Shown one piece after another: positions 1-6,805 of a stretch of 8,619 bases of DNA. The number at the start of each line of letters is the position of its first letter. The stretch's first letter is position 1. The notes beneath the pieces are model-generated. The model did no database searches, had not been told where the DNA came from, and saw only the letters and a program-made list of their open reading frames with translations. This DNA comes from Rickettsiales bacterium (GTDB lineage: Bacteria; Pseudomonadota; Alphaproteobacteria; Rickettsiales; 21-14-0-20-44-7). The stretch is taken from the NCBI GenBank assembly GCA_023301015.1, contig JALZVI010000122.1, positions 1 through 8,619 on the forward strand, in the 5' to 3' direction. Both the position numbers and the translations under genes were made by a program.

Positions 1-297
1 ACAGGTGCGACTAACTCTCATAAGTCAACAGTCTACGCATACCCTAATCCCATCACACCTGAGTATCAAGGCTTAATAGCAATAAATGGTTTAGCACAAG
101 ATGCTGAAGTAAAAATCACAGATATAGATGGTCAGCTTGTGTATGAAACTACAGCACTTGGAGGAACCGCAACTTGGGATCGAATAGACCTCAATGGTCA
201 AGAAGCTAGTGCCGGTGTTTATTTGGTTTTTAGTTCTTCGCAAGATAACTTTAGATCTCCAAGTTCACATGTTACTAAGTTCTTGATTGTAAAGTAG
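1..297 (+). CDS. porZ: PorZ, type IX secretion system protein, C-terminal end (partial)
   Basis: This is the last 98 codons of a gene that begins left of the window and ends with TAG at 295-297. The visible part is a beta-sandwich C-terminal domain of the T9SS sorting-signal type: YPNP near residue 14, GPIAI-like LIAINGLA, then VKITDIDGQLVYET, TATWD, and SAGVYLVFSSSQD before the final KFLIVK. This order closely matches the C-terminus of PorZ, a beta-propeller surface protein of the attachment complex that delivers anionic lipopolysaccharide to the sortase PorU. The propeller would lie upstream and is not visible. A generic gliding or T9SS cargo protein with the same domain is the alternative, but the VKITDIDGQLVYET...TATWD...SAGVYLVFSSSQ series favours PorZ. 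No clear terminator follows; the next promoter starts about 20 bp later. Confidence 0.8.
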   Translation, partial: TGATNSHKSTVYAYPNPITPEYQGLIAINGLAQDAEVKITDIDGQLVYETTALGGTATWDRIDLNGQEASAGVYLVFSSSQDNFRSPSSHVTKFLIVK

Positions 298-313
298 GAT
301 ATTAAAAAAATGG

Positions 314-344
314 CTTGATTAAGTATTCGCCAAAAATATTTTTG
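314..344 (+). promoter_or_regulatory. Bacteroidota-type promoter for the small lipoprotein gene
   Basis: A -33-like CTTG (314-317) lies 19 bp before a perfect -7 box TATTTTTG (337-344). The -7 box is half of a 14-bp palindrome, CAAAAATATTTTTG (331-344). Transcription would start near 350, about 25 nt before the ATG at 375. The match to the phylum consensus (TTTG, about 19-21 bp, TAnnTTTG) is seen in sequence; activity is inferred. Confidence 0.55.
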
Positions 345-412
345 ATAAACTGATCACGTTATGTTCACTTAAAAATGACAATATTAAAAATTCAATTCTA
401 TCTATTTCGATA

Positions 413-829
413 TTGATTTTTTGTGGATGTGTTTCAAAAGATACAAGCATTATACCTTTGAATAATAAACAAGCACCTAAAGGTATGTTTGAGTATTTTG
501 ATCAAGAGACAAAAGAGATGAATCATTTAAAATATCAGATAGAGCATGAAATAAATCTTCTAGAAAAAAAAATAGATATTGAAGAATGGTCAACTAACCG
601 TGTTTACAAAAACGATCAAAATCGCAGGTTGATTGAGTTTGGTAAAGTAGAAAGAGAGTTTATTATGTCTCTAGATTCTAATAGAATTAAACTGGTTAAT
701 TTAGAAAAGAAATTAGAGCGGTATGCTACAGATACATTTCTTAGAGCAGGACTTTTGAAATCGTTAAAAAACGACATTTTAGATATTGATAGTTTGTTAG
801 CCAAAGGGTATGAAGGTTGGGTCAAATAA
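413..829 (+). CDS. Small putative lipoprotein, coiled-coil, unknown function; start disrupted
   Basis: The gene is not recognised as a known family. The open frame from the TTG at 413 encodes 138 residues and ends with TAA at 827-829. It begins ILIFCGCVSKD, the tail of a lipoprotein signal peptide, with the second Cys as likely lipidated residue. Counting upstream in the same frame gives a hydrophobic stretch (NSILSISILIFCGC) but no ATG before the stop at 320. The only well-placed ATG, at 375, is in another frame; one extra A in the A-run 386-390 would join it to this frame and give a complete signal peptide, MTILKNSILSISILIFCGC. The mature part is charged and helical, with likely coiled coils (about residues 35-60 and 88-105) and no catalytic motif. 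It may be a lipoprotein with a frameshifted signal, a recent pseudogene, a phase-variable gene or a sequencing error. The 413 start is only the track-consistent minimum and would leave no export signal. Confidence 0.5.
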   Translation: MIFCGCVSKDTSIIPLNNKQAPKGMFEYFDQETKEMNHLKYQIEHEINLLEKKIDIEEWSTNRVYKNDQNRRLIEFGKVEREFIMSLDSNRIKLVNLEKKLERYATDTFLRAGLLKSLKNDILDIDSLLAKGYEGWVK

Positions 830-991
830 TTAGGTTTGTCAGAGGAAATAACAATCGGTAGATAATTAGTTATTGTTAACAATAAAGCCACAACATAAAG
901 TAATTTGAAACTTAAACCCGCAGGTTATATTTTTGGGATTGATGCATCTCCAATCTTATGAAGCAAAAAAACCAGGAAACCACATAAATTT

Positions 992-1008
992 AGGTCTGTA
1001 TAAGACCT
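992..1008 (-). terminator. Hairpin at the end of feoB, possible terminator
   Basis: AGGTCT (992-997) and AGACCT (1003-1008) form a 6-bp stem with a 5-nt loop, directly after the feoB stop codon. On the feoB strand the hairpin is followed by AAATTTATG, not a clean T-tract; on the + strand it is followed by TTTT, so it could also stop transcription from the lipoprotein gene side. It may be a weak bidirectional terminator between the convergent genes. Confidence 0.35.
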
Positions 1009-1009
1009 T

Positions 1010-3001
1010 TTACAACATAATCACGACAACCTTAGCAATCCACGCAAAGACATATGCTGCCAGAAGCATAAATAAGAACTGATAAGAAGCCAGCTTCCAG
1101 GAGCCTGTTTCTTTTTTTACAATGGCAACGGTACTCATACATTGAAGGGCAAACACATAGAATATCAATAATGATATAGATGTCGACATGGAAAAAGTAG
1201 GAAGGCCAGTACGCATATTGGTTTCCTTTTGTAGGCGATCTACAATTCTTAATTCTTCATCTGAGCCGACACTGTATATTGTCGATAGGGTTCCTACAAA
1301 AACTTCTCTTGCAGCAAATGATGTCAGTAAAGCAATACCTATCTTCCAGTCATAACCTAATGGTGCGATTACAGGTTCGATCAGTTTTCCCATATATCCA
1401 GCATAAGAATACTCTAATTGGAAGGCTTCGATATCTTGTGGAATAACGGAATTATTGGACTGGTGGTATTCAGTATGTTTCTGTGCTATAAACGCTTCGT
1501 CTTTGGGGCTAAAACTGGCCAATACCCAAAGTACGATAGATATGATAAATATAATTTTACCAGCCTCCATGACAAATGACTTGGTCTTGATATAAGTATT
1601 GTAAAGTATGTTTCGCCAGTTAGGCATTCTATATACAGGTAATTCTAGTGTCCATAATGGATTGCCAGTATAACTCGACCGCCTGTTTATAAACCATGAC
1701 ACGAGTAACGTTGCGACAACACCTATGAGGTATAATAATAACAGAGCGACACCTTGTATTGTAATAAAGCCTGAACCTTCTTGTGGAAACATGACAGCAA
1801 TCAGAATTGTATATACGGGTAATCGTGCACTACAAGTCATCAATGGGGATGCTAGAATAATTGCCATTCTTTCTTTGGGGTCATCTATCATTCTTGTACT
1901 CATAATCGCAGGAATAGCACAAGCCCAACTAGACATCAATGGAATGATACTCTTACCACTGAGACCAAAATGTCTCAAGAAACGATCTGATATAAAAGAG
2001 ATTCTTGATAGGTAACCCGTATGTTCTAGGAATCCAAGTAATAGAAATAAAATAGAAATCTGAGGTATAAAAATCAAGACGCCGCCTATTCCCGGTATAA
2101 TACCTTTGGTTATGAGATTTGTTAACCAAAAGTCAGCTGGCATCTTAGATTGTACCCATTCTGTCAAGCTTAGAAATCCACCGTCTATGAGATCCATAGG
2201 ATAACTCGATAACGAAAAGACAGCTTGAAAAACCAATAACATTACTGTGAGGAAAATAAAAATTCCCCATATAGGATGGAGTAGTATTTTGTCCCAAGAC
2301 TTAGAAGTTGCTAGATAATCTACGGTAGGATCTTTGCTAACAGTAGATCGTGTTATACCTGTTATGGTCTTCTGTCGTTTGAGAAATTCTGCTTCTAGTT
2401 GCTGTGGTTCAAGTAAGTTCTCTTGAAGATTGTCACGGTATACATTAACAATTTTATCGTCCGTAAATTCATCGTAAAAGCTCCTAGACACGGCATAAGG
2501 AGTAGTAGCTTTAGAATATTTGATAAGATGCCTGAGTTCTTCTATACCGTCTCCATTTCGAGAGTTCATGAGTAGGGTAGGGCAACCAATCTGATCTTGC
2601 AATTTGTTAGTATCTATGGATATGCCATTTTTCTTAAGATCATCTTTGAAATTGATGATTACGATCATAGGCAGTTGTAGATCTGCTATCTCCGAGAATA
2701 GGATTAAGCTGTCTTCTAATACCATTCCATTAGCCACAAATATAATGGTGGTGTCTTTATCTAACTCTAGTAATTTATCTTTGGATAATTTCTCTTCTGG
2801 TGTAGTTGTCATTAGAGACTTAAGTCCAGGAAGATCTATTAATTTATGTCCTTCAAAGGTTCCTTTCTTTTCTTCTACTGTAACTCCACTGTAGTTAGCT
2901 ACTTTCTGATTGAGACCTGTAAGTTTATTAAATAATGTACTTTTTCCTGCATTGGGTTTACCTATCAGAACAATATTTCCGTCACTCATATCCTTGTCCA
3001 T
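1010..3001 (-). CDS. feoB: Ferrous iron transport protein B (FeoB)
   Basis: FeoB is an inner-membrane Fe(II) transporter with an N-terminal G-protein domain. The 663 residues show the P-loop GKPNAGKS (14-21), switch I SGVTV (38-42), G3 DLPG (56-59), G4 NFKD (117-120) and a G5-like SRNGDG (147-152). A helical linker leads to the membrane domain starting at LLHPIWG (about 240). Two Gate motifs are visible: GLSGKSIIPLMSSWACAIPAI (C361) and FAAREVFVGTL with a later LQCMSTVAI (C621). G4 is usually NMxD, so NFKD is a variant. The length is slightly short for the family. The ATG at 3001 overlaps feoA by 16 bp; Met5 (ATG at 2989) would give the classic 4-bp ATGA overlap and a 659-residue product, with AAGG a few bases upstream, and is an equally good start. 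It is co-transcribed and probably translationally coupled with feoA. Confidence 0.95.
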   Translation of the reverse strand: MDKDMSDGNIVLIGKPNAGKSTLFNKLTGLNQKVANYSGVTVEEKKGTFEGHKLIDLPGLKSLMTTTPEEKLSKDKLLELDKDTTIIFVANGMVLEDSLILFSEIADLQLPMIVIINFKDDLKKNGISIDTNKLQDQIGCPTLLMNSRNGDGIEELRHLIKYSKATTPYAVSRSFYDEFTDDKIVNVYRDNLQENLLEPQQLEAEFLKRQKTITGITRSTVSKDPTVDYLATSKSWDKILLHPIWGIFIFLTVMLLVFQAVFSLSSYPMDLIDGGFLSLTEWVQSKMPADFWLTNLITKGIIPGIGGVLIFIPQISILFLLLGFLEHTGYLSRISFISDRFLRHFGLSGKSIIPLMSSWACAIPAIMSTRMIDDPKERMAIILASPLMTCSARLPVYTILIAVMFPQEGSGFITIQGVALLLLYLIGVVATLLVSWFINRRSSYTGNPLWTLELPVYRMPNWRNILYNTYIKTKSFVMEAGKIIFIISIVLWVLASFSPKDEAFIAQKHTEYHQSNNSVIPQDIEAFQLEYSYAGYMGKLIEPVIAPLGYDWKIGIALLTSFAAREVFVGTLSTIYSVGSDEELRIVDRLQKETNMRTGLPTFSMSTSISLLIFYVFALQCMSTVAIVKKETGSWKLASYQFLFMLLAAYVFAWIAKVVVIML

Positions 3002-3210
3002 TCTAGTTGCTTGAAATCAATTTGGCGTAAGCTCAACATTTTACCGGTTACGGTTATACTTATGAGGGCTGTATATCTAGGGCTGTAGTTCATATTGAAC
3101 ACAGAACCTACAGTAATACCATAGCTCAATAGATAATCTTTGAATGGTTGGTTCCCATCTATATTTACAATAATGGCTCTTTCTCCTTCTTTAAGTATAT
3201 CAGTTTGCAT
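2986..3210 (-). CDS. feoA: Ferrous iron transport protein A (FeoA)
   Basis: FeoA is a small cytosolic SH3-like protein that partners FeoB in Fe(II) uptake. The 74-residue product has the usual family length (about 75-80) and layout: an N-terminal strand with LKEGERAIIVNID, a helical segment PFKDYLLSYGITVGSVF, and a C-terminal strand pair ending ISITVTGKMLSLRQIDF, the position of the family's typical G-x-x-x-x-L-R segment. It is the first gene of the operon; its TGA stop overlaps the start of feoB. Many bacteria in this phylum fuse or separate these genes; here they are separate but overlapping. Regulation is probably at the promoter immediately upstream, which carries a palindrome. Confidence 0.9.
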   Translation of the reverse strand: MQTDILKEGERAIIVNIDGNQPFKDYLLSYGITVGSVFNMNYSPRYTALISITVTGKMLSLRQIDFKQLEWTRI

Positions 3211-3239
3211 AGAGGAATGTTGAATCCTAAGTTAGGGTC

Positions 3240-3247
3240 CAAAAATA
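3240..3247 (-). promoter_or_regulatory. -7 box of the feoAB promoter
   Basis: On the minus strand this reads TATTTTTG, a perfect TAnnTTTG. Transcription would begin near 3233, giving a leader of about 22 nt before the feoA ATG. The -33 region is degenerate (TTTAG about 20 bp upstream). Seen as a motif match; function is inferred. Confidence 0.45.
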
Positions 3248-3258
3248 ATCTATTATTC

Positions 3259-3275
3259 TTATTTAATCTAAATAA
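3259..3275. promoter_or_regulatory. AT-rich palindrome over the feoAB -33 region (candidate operator)
   Basis: TTATTTA (3259-3265) and TAAATAA (3269-3275) are a perfect 7-bp inverted repeat around ATC. It begins 12 bp upstream of the feoAB -7 box and covers the -33 position, where a metal-responsive regulator such as Fur would be expected to act. It does not match the E. coli Fur box closely, and AT-rich sequence makes chance palindromes common. Confidence 0.3.
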
Positions 3276-3361
3276 AGAAGTGATTGTAAGAGGTAATTGA
3301 TGTGAGCCTATTTTGACGTAAAACCAATTAGGTTTATTTACATAAGCTAATTAATTGAACT

Positions 3362-4423
3362 CTATTTTTTATCTAGTTCTTCAACTTTAGCTTCTATGCG
3401 GGCCGTTATTTTTTCTTTAAGAACTTTGGTAGTTTCTAATTTTTCTTCTAATATTTTCTTCTCAGCACTGTCTTTAGTGGCCTGTATGTTTTGTTGATCT
3501 GTTTTTATTTTATTTTCAACTTCTTGCAGTAGTTCTTTTCGTTTTTCGATGCCTTCTGCTTCATCAGCTTTGTCAAAAATGACATTCTCTGGTTTATTAT
3601 CCTTTAGAATTTCTTTGTTAGCTGTCTTGTGTTTTTTAGGAATAAATACTTGTGTTCCCAGTTGACGTTGATTCATGAAATTAGGAGATACGATTTCTAT
3701 GTTAGCGGCATGGAGCGCATCTATAACTTCTCCAGTAAGTTTTGATTTAGCGCTTACGATAGACTTGACATCTTTAAGGAGGCCATTGACTCTATAGACT
3801 ATAGAGAAATCTCCTAGTGATATTATGTGAACAAATGCATCTTCGAGGCCAGCATTTTTAGCAGCAGCTAATAAAGCTACTTCTATTTTCAATCTATTGA
3901 CATCATATCCCAACGAACATTCTGTACTGATAAAGGTTCCTGATGATCGTGTAACTTTGACGGAGTTGCTTGCTAGAGTCATATTGGGTAAAGAAGTCAA
4001 ATCTCTATCTACATTTTGTATCTCAGTATGGAAAAGACCTTGCTCAGTAACACGACCAAAAATTTCATTAACAGTTATAAAATCTCCTGGTTTAAAACTC
4101 TTGCGCATTTTCAAAGCTATCCCAGCTAAAGCATTGCCAATAAATGTAGTAGAACTCAAACCTAGAACAGCAGATAATACTATCCCGATAAGACTAGTTA
4201 TCTGGCCACGTTGCTCTCCACTCATAGGGAGTGCAAGGATAACTGCAACAATTCCTATAAGACCAATCATGAAGAGTATGATAGATCTGATCAAACTTTT
4301 ATCTGTGTGACTTTTGGCTTGTCTTTCTAGTAACGTATTAGAAGCCTTATATAGGATATAAAAAAATATGGCTGTAAGTACTGTAGCCTTCCAAGAATTA
4401 AGAATGGAAAGTAATATGTCCAT
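3362..4423 (-). CDS. MscS-family small-conductance mechanosensitive channel with coiled-coil tail
   Basis: This inner-membrane channel opens under membrane tension and lets solutes out after osmotic downshock. The 353 residues show three membrane segments: about 13-25, 47-65 and 76-104. The third is the pore-lining helix (GLSSTTFIGNALAGIALK), followed by the hallmark beta-domain start FKPGDFITVNEIFGRVTEQGL and SLPNMTL, typical of MscS. The C-terminal alpha/beta domain runs to about residue 270. A Lys/Glu-rich segment (about 285-353) with heptad-like KELLQEVENKIK...LEEKLETTKVLKEKI follows and is likely an added coiled coil. The start ATG at 4423 gives a membrane helix directly; no better start is seen. 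The gene is read alone; 151 bp separate it from feoA downstream, and it diverges from the hydrolase gene. No convincing promoter was found upstream. The symbol mscS is avoided because only the family can be assigned. Confidence 0.9.
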   Translation of the reverse strand: MDILLSILNSWKATVLTAIFFYILYKASNTLLERQAKSHTDKSLIRSIILFMIGLIGIVAVILALPMSGEQRGQITSLIGIVLSAVLGLSSTTFIGNALAGIALKMRKSFKPGDFITVNEIFGRVTEQGLFHTEIQNVDRDLTSLPNMTLASNSVKVTRSSGTFISTECSLGYDVNRLKIEVALLAAAKNAGLEDAFVHIISLGDFSIVYRVNGLLKDVKSIVSAKSKLTGEVIDALHAANIEIVSPNFMNQRQLGTQVFIPKKHKTANKEILKDNKPENVIFDKADEAEGIEKRKELLQEVENKIKTDQQNIQATKDSAEKKILEEKLETTKVLKEKITARIEAKVEELDKK

Positions 4424-4659
4424 AGTGTGATAATAATATTAACTAAGAAACTAGGTTTATTAATGTTGAAGATACACTAAATGAAATTATTTTTTAGTGA
4501 TTCTTAATGGTAAGAGTTAACATAATAGGTGCCGTTATATTGAAGTTATAAGACATGGAGAAGCGATTTAAGTAATTGGCACCTGTCTGTCTGCTAATAA
4601 TATTCTATTATGGTATAGTATTAAATTGATTTTCAGTTTATTTACATAAGAGAAAGAAT

Positions 4660-5877
4660 ATGAATACAATACAACTCAAGATACCAAACGCCAACGGGCA
4701 CCAGTTGAATGCAAGATTAGAACTTCCAGTACATCAGAAGGTTAGCAACTATGTCATATTTGCTCATTGCTTTACTTGCAGTAGTAACCTTAATGCGGTT
4801 AGAAACATAAGTAAAGCACTTACCCATGAAGGTTTTGGCGTATTAAGATTTGATTTTACGGGACTGGGTCGTAGTGAAGGTAGTTTTGCAGAAAGTCATT
4901 TCAAAGCTAATATCAACGATATTATTTCTGTCCACGAGTATATGAAAGATAACTATACAGCGCCTTCTTTGTTGGTAGGACATTCGCTAGGAGGAGCTGC
5001 GGTATTGGTTGCAGGATCTAGGTTGTCAGAGATTAAGGCGGTAGCGACTATAGGTGCACCTGCTAGTGCAACCCACGTTGCACAGCATTTTTCTCATGGT
5101 ATCAAGGATGTTGAATCCAAAGGTGAAGTAGAAGTCAATATTGGAGGAAGACCATTTAAAATAAATCAAGATTTTCTTGAAGGTTTTACTAAGATTGATA
5201 TTATGGCAGAAGTAAAGCAATTGAGAAAACCTCTACTTGTTTTACATGCGCCTTTTGATAAAACTGTTGGCGTTGAGAATGCCCAAGAAATATTTGTTAA
5301 TGCACATCACCCTAAAAGTTTTGTCTCACTTGATGGAGCAGATCATTTGTTGTCTCAGCAATCGGACAGTCTGTATGCAGGTGGAATTATAAGTAGCTGG
5401 TCTAAGCGTTTTCTAAAACAAATAGATCAAGTCGAATTGAAAACAGAAGGGGCACAATTAGTAGGTCACCTTAATCTAATCGAGGATAAATTTACAACGA
5501 CAATACAGACACAAAAACATACCTTTATTGCGGATGAACCAGAATCTGTAGGAGGCAACGATTTTGGTCCTGGTCCTTATGAATTACTTACCGCTAGTCT
5601 AGCAGCCTGTACAGTCATGACTCTGAAGATGTATGCCCAACGTAAGAAGTGGGATCTGCAAGAAGTCTATGTATATCTCACACATGAGAAGAAAAGATTG
5701 GAAGCGTCTGATACTTCACATGCAGAAGATGGCAAACCGAGAATTGTAGATCATATATCCAAGAAACTAAAATTCGTAGGTGATCTAACTGAAGAACAAA
5801 AGGAGCGATTGGTGGAGATATCCAAGAGGTGTCCTATTCATCGCACATTGTTGGGAGAGATTGTTATTGAGGCCTAG
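4660..5877 (+). CDS. Bifunctional alpha/beta-hydrolase / OsmC-family fusion protein
   Basis: The 405 residues contain two enzyme-like domains. Residues about 1-252 are an alpha/beta-hydrolase: the HCFTCSSN oxyanion-side loop (36-43), DFTGLGRSEGS (65-75), nucleophile elbow GHSLGG with Ser109, acid D200 in HAPFDKT, and base H229 in GADHLLS, so the full Ser-Asp-His triad is present. Residues about 257-405 are an OsmC domain: GGNDFGPGPYELL, then Cys317 in SLAACTVMTLKMYA, and Cys391 in KRCPIHRTL, the two Cys that in OsmC/Ohr proteins reduce organic hydroperoxides. The substrate of the hydrolase half is unknown. This fusion is known in many bacteria, so the architecture is not new. ATG at 4660 gives an N-terminus typical of the fusion. 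It is a cytoplasmic protein without signal peptide. The gene stands alone, convergent with the AhpD-like gene downstream; no confident promoter was found in the 236-bp upstream region. Confidence 0.93.
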   Translation: MNTIQLKIPNANGHQLNARLELPVHQKVSNYVIFAHCFTCSSNLNAVRNISKALTHEGFGVLRFDFTGLGRSEGSFAESHFKANINDIISVHEYMKDNYTAPSLLVGHSLGGAAVLVAGSRLSEIKAVATIGAPASATHVAQHFSHGIKDVESKGEVEVNIGGRPFKINQDFLEGFTKIDIMAEVKQLRKPLLVLHAPFDKTVGVENAQEIFVNAHHPKSFVSLDGADHLLSQQSDSLYAGGIISSWSKRFLKQIDQVELKTEGAQLVGHLNLIEDKFTTTIQTQKHTFIADEPESVGGNDFGPGPYELLTASLAACTVMTLKMYAQRKKWDLQEVYVYLTHEKKRLEASDTSHAEDGKPRIVDHISKKLKFVGDLTEEQKERLVEISKRCPIHRTLLGEIVIEA

Positions 5878-5901
5878 ACCTATTCAAAGCTAACTGTAGT
5901 T

Positions 5902-5938
5902 AAAAAAAACGGAAGCCTTTGTGAGAAAAGCTTCCGTT
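5902..5938 (-). terminator. Intrinsic terminator of the AhpD-like gene
   Basis: AACGGAAGC (5908-5916) and GCTTCCGTT (5930-5938) form a perfect 9-bp stem with a 13-nt loop. Read on the minus strand it is followed by eight T (complement of 5902-5909), the standard Rho-independent form, 33 bp after the stop codon of the 5971-6507 gene. On the + strand there is no T-tract, but the hairpin may still help end the hydrolase transcript. Confidence 0.85.
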
Positions 5939-5970
5939 CTAAAGGTATTATTTGCTGGTATAAATACTAC

Positions 5971-6507
5971 TTAAAGTACCTCTGCAGCTGGAAAATCTAC
6001 AGGGACTTTAGTCGTACTATGTACATAGTTTGAGATAGTCTTATCGCCTACAAGGCTGATAGCATCTATTAAATTTTCTTTAGTCCATCCTGCTGCAAAA
6101 AAAGCATCTAGGGCAGCTGGACTTGTCGCCCCTCTGTTTTCTGTAATGTTTTTAGCTAGCTTTGCCAAGCTATCAAGCTTTGAATCCCATGAAGCTTTCC
6201 CTGCTCTTAATTCAAGAATCTGCTCTGGCTTGTAACCATTCATTCCTGCAATGGCAGTATGGGCAGCTAGACAGTATTGACATTTATTTACTTCACTTAC
6301 AGCAAGGTTAACAACTTCTTTTTCACTGGCTTTTAGAGAAGTTTTTGCATTAGCAAAATCAAGATAGTTTTTCAATGCGTTGTCACTATGTGCATATGTA
6401 GCATACAAGTTAGGAACAAATCCTAGTGCTTTTTCTAAGTTGTCAAATATGCCTTGGTTAGTTGGGCTTACATCGTTTCTTGTGGGTACGTTGAATTGTG
6501 CACTCAT
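5971..6507 (-). CDS. AhpD-like / carboxymuconolactone decarboxylase family protein (CxxC peroxidase-related)
   Basis: The 178-residue protein is cytosolic, helical, and belongs to the AhpD-like fold. It contains the family active-site motif ExxxCxxCxxxH as E72, C76, C79 and H83 (EVNKCQYCLAAH), which in AhpD acts in thiol-disulphide peroxide reduction. GFVPNLYATYAHSDNALKNYL (29-49) and the KASEKEVVNLAVS helix before the CxxC are typical of the peroxidase-related subgroup. The length is about that of AhpD, which fits a single-domain, active form. The actual substrate is unknown; a true carboxymuconolactone decarboxylase is unlikely since CxxC is a redox feature. It is convergent with the OsmC fusion and ends at a strong terminator. 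Its promoter resembles that of the cupredoxin-like gene and both are likely controlled by the AraC regulator encoded upstream. Confidence 0.9.
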   Translation of the reverse strand: MSAQFNVPTRNDVSPTNQGIFDNLEKALGFVPNLYATYAHSDNALKNYLDFANAKTSLKASEKEVVNLAVSEVNKCQYCLAAHTAIAGMNGYKPEQILELRAGKASWDSKLDSLAKLAKNITENRGATSPAALDAFFAAGWTKENLIDAISLVGDKTISNYVHSTTKVPVDFPAAEVL

Positions 6508-6537
6508 GATATTTTGTTTTTTTAGTTTGAATATGTT

Positions 6538-6552
6538 AGGGAATAATTCCCT
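6538..6552. promoter_or_regulatory. Perfect palindrome in the leader of the AhpD-like gene
   Basis: AGGGAATAATTCCCT is a perfect 7-bp inverted repeat with one central base. It lies about 8-22 nt downstream of the predicted transcription start and contains GGGAATAAT, the core of the shared upstream sites. It could be a protein-binding site or an RNA hairpin; neither is shown. Confidence 0.4.
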
Positions 6553-6566
6553 TTTTATTTATGGTG

Positions 6567-6574
6567 CAAATATG
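6567..6574 (-). promoter_or_regulatory. -7 box of the AhpD-like gene
   Basis: On the minus strand it reads CATATTTG, followed by CAC. This is TAnnTTTG with one mismatch in the first base. A start near 6560 gives a leader of about 53 nt. No TTTG is found at -33, which suggests activator dependence. Confidence 0.45.
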
Positions 6575-6598
6575 CGGCAGATGTTAGTTTTATTTTAG

Positions 6599-6632
6599 GT
6601 TAGGATTTCCCTAAGAAGAGTAAATTATTCCC
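6599..6632 (-). promoter_or_regulatory. Tandem candidate activator sites upstream of the AhpD-like gene
   Basis: On the minus strand, GGGAATAATTTAC (6632 to 6620) is followed by a weaker copy GGGAAATCCTAAC (6611 to 6599), exactly 21 bp apart, two helical turns. Direct repeats with this spacing are typical of AraC-family operators. The distal copy matches the site upstream of the cupredoxin-like gene in 12 of 13 positions; the proximal copy ends 37 nt from the -7 box, the same distance as there. Confidence 0.45.
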
Positions 6633-6766
6633 GATGTGTTGTCGAAAAAATACACATTACTTGAAATATTTACAAGATGGTTTCTTTTTATTAACCTTGT
6701 GAGTGGGTAAAAAGTACTGGTGTATTTTATAAATGTGTATAGTTTAGTTAATAAATATTCGTATAC

Positions 6767-6805
6767 AAAAAGAGCCAAACCTATGTTAAGTAAGTTTGAC
6801 TCTTT
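6767..6805 (-). terminator. Intrinsic terminator of the cupredoxin-like gene
   Basis: AAAGAGCCAAAC (6769-6780) pairs with GTTTGACTCTTT (6794-6805). In the minus-strand RNA the single non-Watson-Crick position is a U-G wobble, so a 12-bp stem with a 13-nt loop is formed and is followed by U residues (complement of 6767-6771). It lies 22 bp after the stop codon. Confidence 0.8.

Noticed and set aside
616..891. 91-codon minus-strand frame opposite the small lipoprotein gene
   Set aside because: It is the antisense of a gene-like + strand frame with its own promoter, shows no signal, domain or promoter of its own, and covers the stop region; read as a shadow.
1725..2015. Plus-strand frames opposite feoB (also 2604-2894), MscS (3897-4310) and the AhpD-like gene (6380-6598), and a minus-strand frame opposite the hydrolase gene (5026-5220)
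   Set aside because: All lie opposite well-identified conserved genes and their translations show no domain or motif.
3321..3335. Hairpin AAACC-AATTA-GGTTT downstream of the MscS gene as terminator
   Set aside because: The 5-bp AT-rich stem has no T-tract on the minus strand (followed by TACGTC).
4527..4584. Inverted repeat AGGTGCC (4527-4533) and GGCACCT (4578-4584) between the MscS and hydrolase genes
   Set aside because: Only 7 bp with a 44-nt spacer, no gene or promoter match tied to it, and such pairs are expected by chance. Not strong enough for a terminator, transposon end or operator call.
3332..4650. 15-bp direct repeat GTTTATTTACATAAG at 3332-3346 and 4636-4650
   Set aside because: The second copy lies just before the hydrolase ATG, but the first has no matching gene start on the same strand. 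One AT-rich 15-bp match is near chance level here, and there is no mobile gene between.
4585..4659. Promoter for the hydrolase-OsmC gene
   Set aside because: Partial matches such as TAAATTGA differ from TAnnTTTG in at least two positions and lack a -33 box.
6650..6740. Inverted repeat ATACACATT (6650-6658) and AATGTGTAT (6732-6740)
   Set aside because: Nine AT-rich bases with a 73-nt spacer; several such pairs are expected by chance in this window.
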